DNA of 64,000 nucleotides from Ctenosaura bakeri (lineage: Eukaryota; Chordata; Lepidosauria; Squamata; Iguanidae). The stretch covers positions 992,001 through 1,056,000 of the forward strand of contig CAOLHI010000056.1 of NCBI GenBank assembly GCA_948474755.1. Direction: 5' to 3'. Under the pieces are notes generated by a model. That model did not search any database and was not told the DNA's origin. It worked only from the letters and a program-made list of their open reading frames with translations. The first letter of the stretch is position 1; the number at the start of each line of letters is the position of its first letter. This document shows positions 11,166 through 21,026 of this stretch, in pieces. The position numbers and the translations under genes are program-made.

Positions 11166-11800
11166 TCATAGAATCATAGAAGTGTAGAGTTGGAAGAGAC
11201 CACACGGGCCATCCAGTCCAACTCCCTGCCATGCAGGAATACCCTCAAAGCATTCCTGACAGATGGCCATCCAGCCTCTGCTTAAAAACCTCCAAAATAA
11301 TAGGAGTCTCCGCTACACTCCATGGAGGCAGCATATCCCACTGCCGGACAGCCCTGACTGTCAGGAAGTTCTTCCTGAGGTTCAGGTGGAATCTCCTTTC
11401 CTGCAGCTTGAATCCATTGCTCCTTGTCCTGGTCTCTGGAGCAGCAGAAAACAAGTCCTCTCCTTCCTCTACATGGCATCCCTTCAAATATTTAAACATG
11501 GCTCTCATGTCCCCTCTTAACCTTCTGGCTATCACATCACCTTTTAATCTTCTTTTCATCAGGCTAAATATACCGAGCAACTTAAGTTGCTCCTCATAGG
11601 GCTTCATGGTTTCCAGGCCTTTTATCATTCTGGTTATCCTCCTCTGGACACATTCCAGGTTGTCAATACCCTTCTTGAATTGTGGTGCCCAGAACTGGAC
11701 ACAGTATTCCAGGTAAGGTCTGAGCAAAGCAGAATAGAATGGTACTATTACTTTCCTTGATCTTGACCCTGTACTATTGATGCAGCCGAGAATCACATTG
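11166..11800 (-). mobile_element. Two joined CR1 LINE fragments
   Basis: Minus-strand CR1. The part 11166-11525 is close to consensus; 11526-11800 is older and repeats the FSL.KRRL.GD region, giving a duplicated KRRLKGDV...RRLRGDM segment. This shows a younger 5'-truncated CR1 adjoining or inserted into an older one. The junction keeps one reading frame open by chance. Confidence 0.85.
11245..11800 (-). pseudogene. CR1 ORF2 C-terminal remnant (chimeric of two copies)
   Basis: Minus-strand open frame of about 185 codons encoding the C-terminal tail of the CR1 ORF2 protein, downstream of the reverse transcriptase catalytic motifs. Visible landmarks are [19 protein letters not shown], a basic QRRITRM block, [20 protein letters not shown] and VFKQRLDGHL near the stop. 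The KRRL..GD block occurs twice because two copies are fused. No endonuclease or RT core, so it is not functional. Confidence 0.75.
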
Positions 11801-12640
11801 GGGTTGGGGGTTCCAACCATTTTTTTCCCCCAGTCAAGATGTCCCACAGAATCCTAGGATTCCAAGGAACCCTGGTTGAGGAACCCTGCTTTTACTGTAT
11901 TCTGGTGTTGCTGCAGTGGAAGCAATAGAACTTTTGTTCTACCAGTCCAGGGGTCATTTTGCATGACACTCAGTGACTTGGATGTCATATCATTCCAGGG
12001 CATTGGGGAAGGGAAATGGTTGGGAAGCTACAGAGGAAATGTCCCACTTTCTGAACGGAGAGTGGGACAAAAAAGAAATCTCTCAGAAACTTTCTGCTAG
12101 ACTCTTCTGAAAAATTCCCACTCAGCTCTCATTTGAATTTAAAGTGTAACCAAATAAAAACCTCCCTCGTGATGGGGACTGCAGTCGGTGTGCAGAGGGT
12201 TAAAGTCCTAAAACAAATCTTCATTGTGTCCAAAGTATCATTTGGATTTGGAATGGCATTTTTAACATATACCTGATAGTACAAAAGCAAACATTTACCC
12301 ATATTAACACTTTGCCCTGAATTGCAACTGAAATTAATTTGCTTCCAAAAAAATTTTTTTTTCTGCTGTCTTTGACACTGAATATTGACCTGACAAATCT
12401 GCAGACACTCAAATGTTTCCAGATATTCAATGAATCCATGATAGATATATTTGATACATAAAGCACTGTTGGCATTTGATTTTGATACGTGATATCTCAT
12501 TTTGGTGTTTTATTTCAATAGTTCACATATGATAACTAACAGTACCATTTCATGTGTGGTTGCATTCGATAATTTCATTTAACATAATAATTATAACTGA
12601 ATCCTGTTATTAATCCCAACCTAGTATAGACCATTGAATC
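11801..12640. other. Anonymous sequence
   Basis: AT-rich, no recognisable gene or repeat. A minus-strand frame near 12129-12500 has no domain signature and is treated as chance. Confidence 0.4.
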
Positions 12641-12645
12641 AATGG

Positions 12646-12666
12646 GATGATGATGATGATGATGAT
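12646..12666. repeat. (GAT)n microsatellite
   Basis: Seven GAT units at the 3' edge of an L2-like LINE tail, a common position for such runs. Confidence 0.8.
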
Positions 12667-12889
12667 TTGTTACTATCTTTATTTATATCCTGCTTTTTTC
12701 CTGGTAAGGACTCAAAGTGACTTACAGTAATTTAAAAGAACATAGTTAAAAATCATGAAATATAAAAGTTAAAACACAAATTAATTAGATCATAATTTTC
12801 AAAAACTTAAAATATATCATTAAAACACAAACATTCACAAATGCTACATAGTTAAAAACAGCCAACACCTTTCATCAGCCAGGCAATGA

Positions 12890-13774
12890 TGTTACCCTGT
12901 ATTGTGGGGGTCCCGGAAGGGACGCCCAAATAACCAAGCAAAAACACAAGATGGGGAAATTAGACTTGAGCACTCTCTTAAGCTAGCGAGAGGCAGGGTA
13001 ACTTTAGCGGGGATCTTGTAACCCTATGTCTACAACGTCAGGTCAGAAGAGCAGTCAGGTAAGGTTTTAAAATAGTAAAAATAATAGTTTTATTAAAGGA
13101 CAAACAACAGAAAAGACACAACAAACACACAGCTAACTAGGAAATTAGAAATAAGAGTTTTCGGGGGAAATGGGTGATACAACACCTTTTCTCATAGTCC
13201 TGGAGGAAAACGGAGGATTGCAGGGAAGACAGCTCAGCGCAGTTCGCTGAGTGGAGCTCATGAGACCGAACGACAGCAAGGCAGCATGGAAGTCCAGAGC
13301 GATTCAAGCAGTCCGAGGAGGACTTGGAATCAGGGACTTTTTATAGGGTGGATTTTACCTATAGGTCATGCCATGCTCGGTGAAAACAAAGGAAATTTGG
13401 AGCAGGATAAAAGCGTTGGAAAAGGTCAGGTTTTACATGATGAGCTTAGCGCTAGACGACAATGGCCAGTATGCAAATGGCTCAGCATAAAGAAAGTGCC
13501 GGCTCTCAGCCGAACGTCTTTGTGTAAAGTCACACTTAAGCAAGGTGTGTCTGCAAGAAATGGTCCCTGAAGCAATGGAGAGGTGTTAATCTGCCTGCCT
13601 AAATGGGGATTGGAATGTCCAACCATTAATGGCCACTCCTGTTTACGTGCTTGTCCGGTGGCCCTTGCAAACACGTGGAGCAGGGTGTCAGAGAAAGGTC
13701 AAATGAAGGCCAAATAAGTTTGATATCAAGAGATGTCTGGTGCTATCACCGGGCATGTCAGAACCGTGGTAAAA
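12890..13774 (-). mobile_element. Solo LTR, family A copy 2, TSD ATGA
   Basis: Reverse orientation: left end TGTTACCCTGTATTG, right end CCGTGGTAAAA (family consensus ends GTAACA; one substitution). ATGA is at 12886-12889 and 13775-13778. The TTTATT at 13089-13094 is the reverse complement of the AATAAA signal, and a TTTTTATAGGG near 13338 is the reverse complement of the TATA box. It lies inside an L2-like LINE. Confidence 0.87.
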
Positions 13775-13778
13775 ATGA

Positions 13779-14057
13779 TCACATATTGAACACCAGACGA
13801 AATAAAAATGTCTTTGCTTGTCTACAGAAAGAAAGCCAGAAGGGTGCCAGTCTGATTTCACTAGGAAGGGAGTTCCAGAGCCTGGGGGCAGCCACTGAGA
13901 AGGCCCTGCCCTGTGTTCCCACTGGATGTATCTGTGAAGGAGGTGGGATGGAGAGAAGGGCCTCTACAGCAGATCTCAAAGCCTGGGCTGGTTTGTAGGG
14001 GAGAATATGGTCCTTCAGATAAAGACTGTGTAGGGCTTTAAAGGTCACCATCAGCAC
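13779..14057 (-). pseudogene. L2-like LINE ORF2 C-terminal remnant
   Basis: The minus-strand frame encodes SVAAPRLWNSLPSEIRLAP followed by a SF..QAKTFLF block. In L2/CR1-type LINEs the motif AFSVAAP.LWNSLP lies near the ORF2 C-terminus, after the reverse transcriptase. Only about 90 codons remain, cut at the 3' side by the LTR insertion. Confidence 0.65.
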
Positions 14058-14134
14058 CTTGAATTGTGCCCAGAAAAAGACCAGCAGCCAGCAGAGCTGT
14101 TGTAATGGGGTGTGTGTGGATCCCTATTGACCAA

Positions 14135-14757
14135 ATCATAGAATCATGGAGTTGGAAGAGACCCCAAGGGCCATCCAGTCCAATGCCCGTTATGCAGGAA
14201 CACCCATCAACGCATTCCCAACAGATGGCCATCCAGCCTCTGCTTAAAAACCTCCAAAGAAGGAAACTCTACCACACTCCGAGGCAGCAGATTCCACTGC
14301 TGGACAGCTCTGACCGTCAGGAAGTTCTTCTCAAGGTTCATGTGGAATATCCTTTCCTGCAGCTTGAATCCATTGCTCCTTGTCCTAGTCTCTGGAGCAG
14401 TAGAGAACAAGCCCACTCCCTCCTCTACATGGCATCCCTTCAAATATTTAAACATGGCTCTCATGTCCCCTCTTAACCTCCTCTTCTGCAGACTAAACAT
14501 ACCTAGCTTCCTAAGCCCCTCCTCTGGATATATTCCAGCTTGTCAATATCCTTCTTGAAATGAGTGCTCAGAAGTGGACACGATATTTCAGATGAGGTCT
14601 AATCAAAGTAGAATAGAGTGGTACTATTACTTTCCTTGATCTAGACACCATACTCCTATTGATGCAACCAAGAATTGCATTGGCTTTCTTGACTGCCACA
14701 TCGCATTGCTGACTCATGTTCAGCTTGTGGAGACTCCTAGATCCCTTTCCAGTTTCC
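14135..14757 (-). mobile_element. CR1 LINE 3' end
   Basis: Minus-strand CR1 from the AATCATAGAATCATGG tail to an ORF2 region reading [19 protein letters not shown] in fuller copies (here partly deleted). Frame breaks at several sites. It joins an L2-like fragment on the left and a BovB tail on the right. Confidence 0.9.
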
Positions 14758-14940
14758 AATGTGGTTGGAAAAGAGGAAGACCACATTGTAGTTGGTCTTG
14801 ATTCAACCCAGGAAGCTACCATTGTCTTGAGTTTGAAAGACCTGAATAGGGCTTGGAGATTACCAGGTCTCTTGGAGGTCTCTCTGCATAAAGCAGCTAT
14901 ATATTGTCACTGACTTGATAGCAAATAACAACAAAGTGCT
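14758..14940 (+). mobile_element. BovB LINE 3' tail
   Basis: Terminal BovB block (GGTTGGAAAAGAGGAAGACC ... CTTGGAGGTCTCTC ... GATAGCAAATAACAACAAA). Truncated by the CR1 to the left. Confidence 0.7.
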
Positions 14941-14954
14941 CAAAGAAGTAGCAT

Positions 14955-15825
14955 TGTTACCCTGTATTGTGGGGGGTCCTGGGAGGGGTGACCAAATTAC
15001 CAAATAAAAACACAAGATGAGGGAATTTAGACTCGAGTACTCTCTCAAGCTAACGAGAGGCAGGGTAACTTTAGCTAGGATCTTTAACCCTATGTCTACA
15101 GCGTCAGGTCAGAGAGTGGTTAGACAGTTTTTAAAGCAATAAATAATATTTTTATTGGGAACAAACACAAACGACACGACATACACTAACTAACTAAGAA
15201 ATAGAAATGGAGAGTTTTGGGGGAATGGGTAACATGACACCTTTTCTCGTAGTCCTGGAGAGAACGGAGAGTTGCAGGGAAGAAAGCTCAGCACGGTTCG
15301 CTGAGGGGAGCTCTCTGGACAAACCGACAGCAAGGCTGGATGAAACTCAGGAGCGATCCGAGGAGTCCTCGGAATTGGGGACCTTTTATAGGGTGGATTG
15401 TGCCTACAGGCCATGCCATGCTCAGTGAGAACAAAGGAAATTTGGAGAGGGACAAAGGAGTTGGAAAAGGTCAGGTTTTACATGATGGGCTTAGCGCTGG
15501 ATGACAATAGTATGGCCAGTATGAAAATGGCCCAACATAAAGGAATGGCTCGGCGCTCGGCTGGGTGTCTTTGTGTAAAGTTGCACTGAGCAAGGCGAGT
15601 TTGCAAGAAGGAACAGTCCCTGAACCATCGGAGAGGCATTAAGTTGCCTGCCTGAATGAGGTTTGGAATGTACAACCATTAATGGCCGCACCTATTACAT
15701 GCTTGTCCTGTGGCCCTTGCAAACACGTGGAGTAGGGTGGCAGAGAAAGGTTGAATAAAGGCCAAATTATTTGATATCAAGAGATATCTAGTGCTCTCAC
15801 CAGACATAGCACAACTGTGGTAACA
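14955..15825 (-). mobile_element. Solo LTR, family A copy 3, TSD GCAT
   Basis: TGTTACCCTGTATTGTGG at the left end, CAACTGTGGTAACA at the right end. GCAT lies at 14951-14954 and 15826-15829. Reverse-complement polyadenylation (TTTTTATT) and TATA (TTTTATAGGG) signals are in the expected order for minus orientation. Diverged from the copy at 12890 by scattered substitutions. Confidence 0.9.
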
Positions 15826-15829
15826 GCAT

Positions 15830-16797
15830 TCTAATAAGGATACCTTATCTAAGAGATTGTCATTCAAACAGATGTACGTCCAGGCGAATGCTTGTCGTGA
15901 ACGGTTCTCATGATCCATTTCTTCAATGCGACCTGTCACGCAAACCTGCAAAGCACACAACGCGGTGGAAAACAATTGGTGGCTGTGGAATAAATACCTT
16001 TTTTACAGTCTATCAAGGTCAACCTTTTTGCTTGATGTACTTAACTAACCATGTAAAATATTACATCAGCAAGCCTACAGGGCACTTAGAGATAGATTCC
16101 CATTTGCATAATGTCCTCTGTTCGGTGCTCTGTGGTCCTTAAGGGTGTTTAGAATAACGGGCTTGCAAGAACATACTTAATCCAATCTCATTTTAGCTTT
16201 TTGCTCTTTTAAGATTTCAAAAATTAATAAATCCCCCAGATATTCCAAATTACCATGCGCTTTTATAAGCATAACTTTGTAACTTTAACCCATTTATGAA
16301 CATACCCTCCAGCCATATGTACTAATGAATAAGAAATAACATTAGAAGTTTAAAAAGATGGCTCTCTTTATGAAGTAATGTAGGAAAATCCTGTTAGCTG
16401 GATCAAGTACAAAAGTGTGATTTCTTAAAAATAGAAAATCCTTCACAAAATTACTTGTAATTACAATAACCATAGGATAAAAAGTAAGAATAGTTGAAGT
16501 ATTGTCATTCTTTTATTCAGTTTGTGGGGTATTTTGATGTGGATAGGATAAAATACGTCACCAAAACGTGAGGCAAATGATTATCGCAAGGACAACTGGC
16601 CTCCGTGCCTGAGGTGGAAAAATTAAAATGGTTCCTCTTCTTCTAACAATTAGCAGGAATCCTATTTTGCGGGGAACTTCCCCTGCTCATTGATTAAGCA
16701 TTACCCAGGAAATTATGATATCTGCCCTATGAGTCAAGTGTGTGTGATATTGTGTGTGTGTCGCACCTCTTCCACTCTGTTGCCATTAATGGGATCC
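15830..16797. other. Unique-looking sequence, part may be conserved non-coding
   Basis: No repeats recognised. The part at about 16560-16740 is high-complexity with words such as TGATTAAGCATTACCC and AAATTATGATATC, of the sort found in conserved non-coding elements. No exon signal. Confidence 0.3.
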
Positions 16798-16800
16798 TGA

Positions 16801-16979
16801 CCTCATTTCCGCACTAGACTGTTATAGCGCTATTGTTCCACTTTCAACCTCCTATGGAATCCTGGGGTTTGCAGTTTAGGGGTGGCCTGCCGAGCCCTCC
16901 CTAAACTGCAAATCCCAGGATTCCATAGGATGTTGAAAGTGGAAGAATAGCGCTATAACAGTCTAATGAGGAAATGGCC
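16801..16979. mobile_element. Fold-back MITE, 179 bp, TSD TGA
   Basis: Nearly palindromic along its whole length. The arms share GCACTAGACTGTTATAGCGC and a CCTATGGAATCCTGGG / ATCCCAGGATTCCATAGG pair. TGA at 16798-16800 and 16980-16982. No coding capacity. Confidence 0.85.
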
Positions 16980-17349
16980 TGAACATCTCATGCAAGATGG
17001 GGGACCCACGGTTCTCAAGATGCAACCTCTTTGCTCTCAAGTCTACAGGAACCCTCGGTCCTCACCTTTATTCTTTCTAAAATACTAGCATATCTACCCA
17101 GTGTTGTCCGGGATTTTATTTTCTCATAGGTAATACTTGTTAGAAAGATTTGAGATCCTGTGTCTCTAATTCCCCAAACTGGCTTGTCCAGTACCTGTAA
17201 CTTCTCCCCATATTCCCCAACCAATCTGTATTCAGAATTGTTAATGTACAGAGGTTGGGTTCTTGAGGGAAATACACTGCCCTCCCCCTTGCTGCTAGGC
17301 CTCATCTCCATAGCAACCGGCCTATTCAGAGTTTTCTGGCTGAGAATTC

Positions 17350-17405
17350 TAAGGGCCCTTCGCTAAACTACAAACCCCAGGATTCCATAGAATCTTCTTA
17401 GGCAG
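17350..17405. mobile_element. Fragment of a fold-back MITE arm
   Basis: CTAAACTACAAACCCCAGG followed by ATTCCATAGAATC matches the inner right arm of the fold-back family; both ends are missing. Confidence 0.5.
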
Positions 17406-17620
17406 CCAATCATATGAGGTCTTTGCCTGACACAGCCAATCATATGAGGTCTTAACTTGACACAGACAAACAAACTTTGACTTTTCTATATTAGACGGTT
17501 GGTTGAAATGCCTCAAGGCTTTGGGATCGTAGGCTTAAATCCTAAAAATCTGAGTAACCTATCCTGTCAAGGGTTCCCGATCTGTCTTTTTAGAAATCAT
17601 GATTACAGATTGACCTGACT

Positions 17621-17806
17621 TTCTCTTGGTTGTTGTTGCTGTGTGCATTCAAGTCAAGTGAACCTATCACGGGGTTTTCTGGGGCTGAGAGTGTGTGACA
17701 CACCCAAGATCACCCAGCATGTTTCCATGGCCGAGTGGGGAACCAAATCCTGGTCTCCAGAGTCATAGTCCAACACTAAAACTACCACATCACCCTGGCT
17801 CTAGTC
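17621..17806 (-). mobile_element. tRNA-derived MIR/CORE-like SINE, internally deleted
   Basis: Reverse orientation: GTTGTTGTTGCTGTGTGC tail at the left, the complement of the tRNA-like head with CCTGGTCTCCAGAGTC at the right. Like the copies at 38043 and 40147, it lacks the middle GCAAACC/CAAGAAAACC segment. Confidence 0.75.
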
Positions 17807-17873
17807 TATCAGTAGTCCTAATTAAACTAGACTTATTGAGTCAAAACATAGGCAAATGGCAGTGGTTCAATAA

Positions 17874-18250
17874 GGCCTTTTCCGCACGTTACCCGTTCGT
17901 GTGGCTTGCGCAAAAAGTCGCTTCCCTGCTGCTTGAGTTCTGCAGAGCCTCCTGGTTGTGCGAGCATCCCGCCCCTTCCTACCGCAGCCCAACCTGGGAA
18001 TTGTAGGCTAGCACTGTGGCAGGAAGCGCAACCGGCCTGGCTCCTGACACACCGCACAGCAGGTAAGCGCACACAGGCCCCGGGAGCATTGCACGACTGC
18101 GCACCATTTTTGACTTAAAGCCGAAAATAAAAAGGTGCATGTCCGCTCTGCATCCAGCTCTTGACCGTCGCGTAAATGGGAGTGCGCTGTATGGGCCGCC
18201 GTTCCGCTCAAGGGGCCCTCTCGCAAAAGAAACTGTGTGCGAAAAAGGCC
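17874..18250. mobile_element. Non-autonomous DNA transposon, 377 bp
   Basis: Left end GGCCTTTTCCGCACG, right end GTGTGCGAAAAAGGCC. The interior is about 60% alike by eye to 33457-33851 (AGCGCAACCGGCCTGGCTCC / AGCGCGACCAGCCTGGCTCC). No clean target duplication (TAA left, CAG right). It carries an AGGTAAGCGC splice-donor-like site at about 18060. Confidence 0.7.
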
Positions 18251-18431
18251 CAGGTCTGGTTAGTAGGATTTAGTCTGCAGATATCCAAGCAAGTGCATTA
18301 AGGTGTCACAAGACACCGTTCCTCCTCGGTACCGATGCTAAACACGTAGTAATACGTCAATGATCCTGCACAGGTTCTAAAACTGGTGCTACAGATAACT
18401 ATCACATAGTGATTCTATTATATTGACCTTA

Positions 18432-18552
18432 GGCCATTTCCTCACTACACTGTTATAGTGCTATGACGCCTCTTTTAACATCCTGTGGAATTCTGGGATT
18501 TGTAGTTTCCTGAAGCCAAAGGGCTCCCTGGCTAAGCATTCTAAATGACCCT
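18432..18552. mobile_element. Fold-back MITE, left half only
   Basis: Starts GGCCATTTCCTCACTACACTG and runs through the central GAAGCCAAAGGGCTCCC segment of the long subtype; the right arm is lost. Confidence 0.7.
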
Positions 18553-18555
18553 TCT

Positions 18556-18640
18556 GTGTATTTTTAAAAACAAGCTGGAAGCCATCTTGAGTCCCTTTCT
18601 GGGGAGAAAGGCATAAATGGAACGATGATGATGACTGGAA
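18556..18640 (+). mobile_element. LINE 3' tail (CCATCTTGAGTC...GGAGAAAGG type)
   Basis: A phrase matching GAGTCCCTTTCTGGGGAGAAAGG followed by a GATGATGATG run is shared with tails at 40531-40675, 43920-44033 and 56050-56147. Probably an L2/CR1-like LINE 3' end. Confidence 0.45.
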
Positions 18641-19094
18641 TCTTGCTAAGGACTTAATGTCACTGCAAGTAGATGTCAGTCTATGGGAACTGGAACTTGG
18701 CAGATTTGTAATGTTCCTATCCAGTAAAGGGCTGCAGTTATGTTACTACACAGTGGAAACAGTAAGGAGACCAATGGTTATATTGGGACCAACGCACAAT
18801 GAGACTGATGTACTTCGGTGTCATTGTTCTGTTACCCTACCCTACACTCCGATCCTACAGAATGTTTTTTTTCCCCCCACATGGCTGGAAATACATGAAT
18901 CAAAGGCACATTGACTGGCACTATTTCTGCACTGCACTATTATTTCCCAGGACATGGAACACTGGCTTCAAACTACAGGAAAAGAGATTCCACCTAAACA
19001 TTAAGAAGTTCCTGACAGTAAGAGCAGTTTGACAGTGGAACACACTGCCTTGGAGTGTGATGAAGTCTCCTTCTTTGGAGGTTTTAAAATAGAG

Positions 19095-19637
19095 CAGTGT
19101 GATGCGGCAGCCAAGAAAGTCAATGCAATTCTCAGCTGCATCAATAGGAGTATGGTGTCTAGATCGAGGGAGGTACTGTTACCACTCTACTCTGCTTTGG
19201 TTAGACCCCATCTTAAATACTGTGTCCAGTTCTGGGCAACCCAATTCAAGAAGGACATGGTCAAGCTGGAGCAAGTCCAGAGGAGGGTGACCAAAATGGT
19301 GAGCGGCCTGGAAGCCATGTCCTATGAGGATAGACTTAGAGAGCTGGGGATGTTTAGTCTGCAGAAGAGAAGGTTAAGAGGGGACATGAGATTTAAATAT
19401 TTGAAAGGATGCCATGTCGAGGAGGGGGCAGTCCTGTTCTCTACCGCTCCAGAGACTAGGACAAGAAGCAATGGATTCAAGCTGCAGGAAAGGAGATTCC
19501 ACTTGAAGCTCAGGAAGAACTTCCTGATGGTCAGAGCTGTCCGGCAGTGGAATCTGCTGCCTTGGAGTGTAGTGGTGTCTCCTTTCTTGGAGGTTTTTAA
19601 GCAGAGGCTGGATGGCCATCTGTCGGGAGTGCTTTGA
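19095..19637 (+). pseudogene. CR1 ORF2 C-terminal fragment, frame open
   Basis: About 180 codons without interruption to the natural stop. Landmarks in order: [96 protein letters not shown]. This is the region after the reverse transcriptase core; endonuclease and catalytic RT motifs were never inserted (5' truncation). The open frame reflects youth and is not evidence of host function. Confidence 0.85.
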
Positions 19638-19722
19638 GGGTGTTCCTGCATGGCAGGGGGTTGGACTGGATGGCCCCTGTGGTCTCTTCCAACTCTACAT
19701 TTCTATGATTCTATGATTCTAG
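19095..19722 (+). mobile_element. Young CR1 LINE 3' end
   Basis: 628 bp, close to consensus, from ORF2 (AAKKVNAIL) through the stop at 19637, the short 3' UTR, and the ATTTCTATGATTCTATGATTCT terminal repeat characteristic of CR1. The least damaged CR1 3' end in the window. Confidence 0.93.
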
Positions 19723-19760
19723 AGGTTGGATGGCCATCTGTCAGTAATGCTTTGATGGTG

Positions 19761-20240
19761 ATAGAGGATTCTGTCCGATGAGGATCGTGATAGCCAGAAT
19801 CCATCTTACATCTTCATAAGTAGAGTTATGTCCACTTGAGGTCTTATGTCTTCATAAGTGGAGTTATGTCTATGGGAATTAGAGATGGGCAGTCCATAGC
19901 CAGTAGAAGGCTTCTGTTACATTACTATGTAGCAAAAGCTGCAAAGTGGCCGATGCTCAATAGGGCCAATGCACAAAGGGATGGATGCTCAGCGGGATGA
20001 GCACTGCATCAGTCTCCATGGACATCAGAAACCAATGCCCACTGGGCAGTCTTGTCAGCCACCTGTTACACATCTCCACAATGCAGTAAAGAGCTTTCTC
20101 AGAGCCTCTGCTATGTAGCTAAAATTGCATATGTAACAGGTCATGTAGAATTCCAGCAATTAATAACAGCAGCAATGTAACTCCAGTGCATGCAACTCCA
20201 GTAGCTGCAGTTTGTAGTGGTTCTCATCCAGACCAGTCCA
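19761..20240. other. Anonymous sequence
   Basis: Includes two phrases resembling the CAATGCACA degenerate repeats (about 19945-20035). No gene. Confidence 0.4.
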
Positions 20241-20800
20241 TACTCCTACCCACAGACGCTGGCCTCCCAGGAGGGCAGGCAGAGTTGTGTCTGGATTGCA
20301 TCGTCTCCTCTACTCTCCTTTGCATTTGGAGGATTTAGTGCTGTGGTTGCACAGATATCAAATTAGGCCGACAAAAGTCTGGATTCTGGCTCCGGCCTCC
20401 CCGCCGCTAAACTTGTCGAGTGCTGGAAGCCAAAAGTTTTTGGAACCGTTGCTTCGCTCCAGATGCTGCCATTCATTTCTGTGGGAACAAGACCACTTAC
20501 ATCTAATTACAGTTTCTGCTCAAATTAACAGGACAGAAATGACAGCAACAAGGGAGGTGGGGTGGGGGAGGAATCTCGGGATGAACTGGACGACCTCGGC
20601 CCAACATGGGATTAGGGACGTCAAAGTTGGCTTTCAAGAACAACCAACTCGCAGGCAGGGCCTCATGTGCACCACAATTAACAGAATGCTTAATTTTGTG
20701 TCAAAACAAAGGGCTTATCCAAGTAATCCTGTGAAGCAAGCACCAAAAGTGGACACTGTAAAGTGCTGTAATGTGCTGTCCTTTTTTCGTAATATTTTTT
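20240..20800. other. Unique block, candidate conserved non-coding element
   Basis: High-complexity sequence with no resemblance to window repeats. A 171-codon plus-strand frame spans most of it but shows no domain, signal peptide or codon pattern I recognise and no plausible splice structure. I regard it as non-coding. Confidence 0.3.
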
Positions 20801-20804
20801 AATC

Positions 20805-21026
20805 TGCGTGTGTGTCTGTGCTTTCAAGTCCCCTGTCAACTTACCGCAACCCCATGCGTTTCTAAGGGTTTTCTTAGACAAAGAATACTCAGAGGTGGTT
20901 TTGCTAGTTCCTTCCTCTGAAATAGAGCCTACAAGCACCTGGTATTTGTTGGCGATCTCCCATCCAAGTATTAAACAGGGCTGACCCTGCTTAGCTTCCA
21001 AGATCAGATGGGATCTGGTGTCTTTT
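20805..21026 (-). mobile_element. 5S rRNA-derived SINE (5S-Sauria type)
   Basis: The right half is the reverse complement of a 5S rRNA-like head: CTCCCATCCAAGTA at 20957-20970 and CCCTGCTTAGCTT at 20985-20997 correspond to the 5S internal control region. The left half is the SINE tail (AAGGGTTTTCTTAG, CAGAGGTGGTTTTGC). A fold-back MITE inserted at its 5' end. Confidence 0.85.

Larger units (their letters stand above)
12667..14134 (-). mobile_element. L2-like LINE, split by a solo LTR
   Basis: 12667-12885 carries a LINE-type tail (TTTATTTATATCCTGC, then CTCAAAGTGACTTACAG on the plus strand). 13779-14134 carries the ORF2 C-terminal region on the minus strand. The family-A LTR 12890-13774 sits between them with an exact 4-bp duplication, so both halves were one element. 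The tail resembles those at 36680-36860 and 41413-41589. Confidence 0.65.
18950..19760 (+). mobile_element. Older CR1 3' end, interrupted by a younger CR1
   Basis: 18950-19094 is an old CR1 ending in GGAGGTTTTAAAATAGAG. The sequence that should follow, GAGGTTGGATGGCCATCTGTC, resumes at 19723, directly after the younger CR1. This is an exact CR1-in-CR1 nest. Confidence 0.75.

Noticed and set aside
20287..20802. 171-codon plus-strand open frame as a gene
   Set aside because: No motif, signal sequence or family resemblance; no supporting splice or promoter structure.
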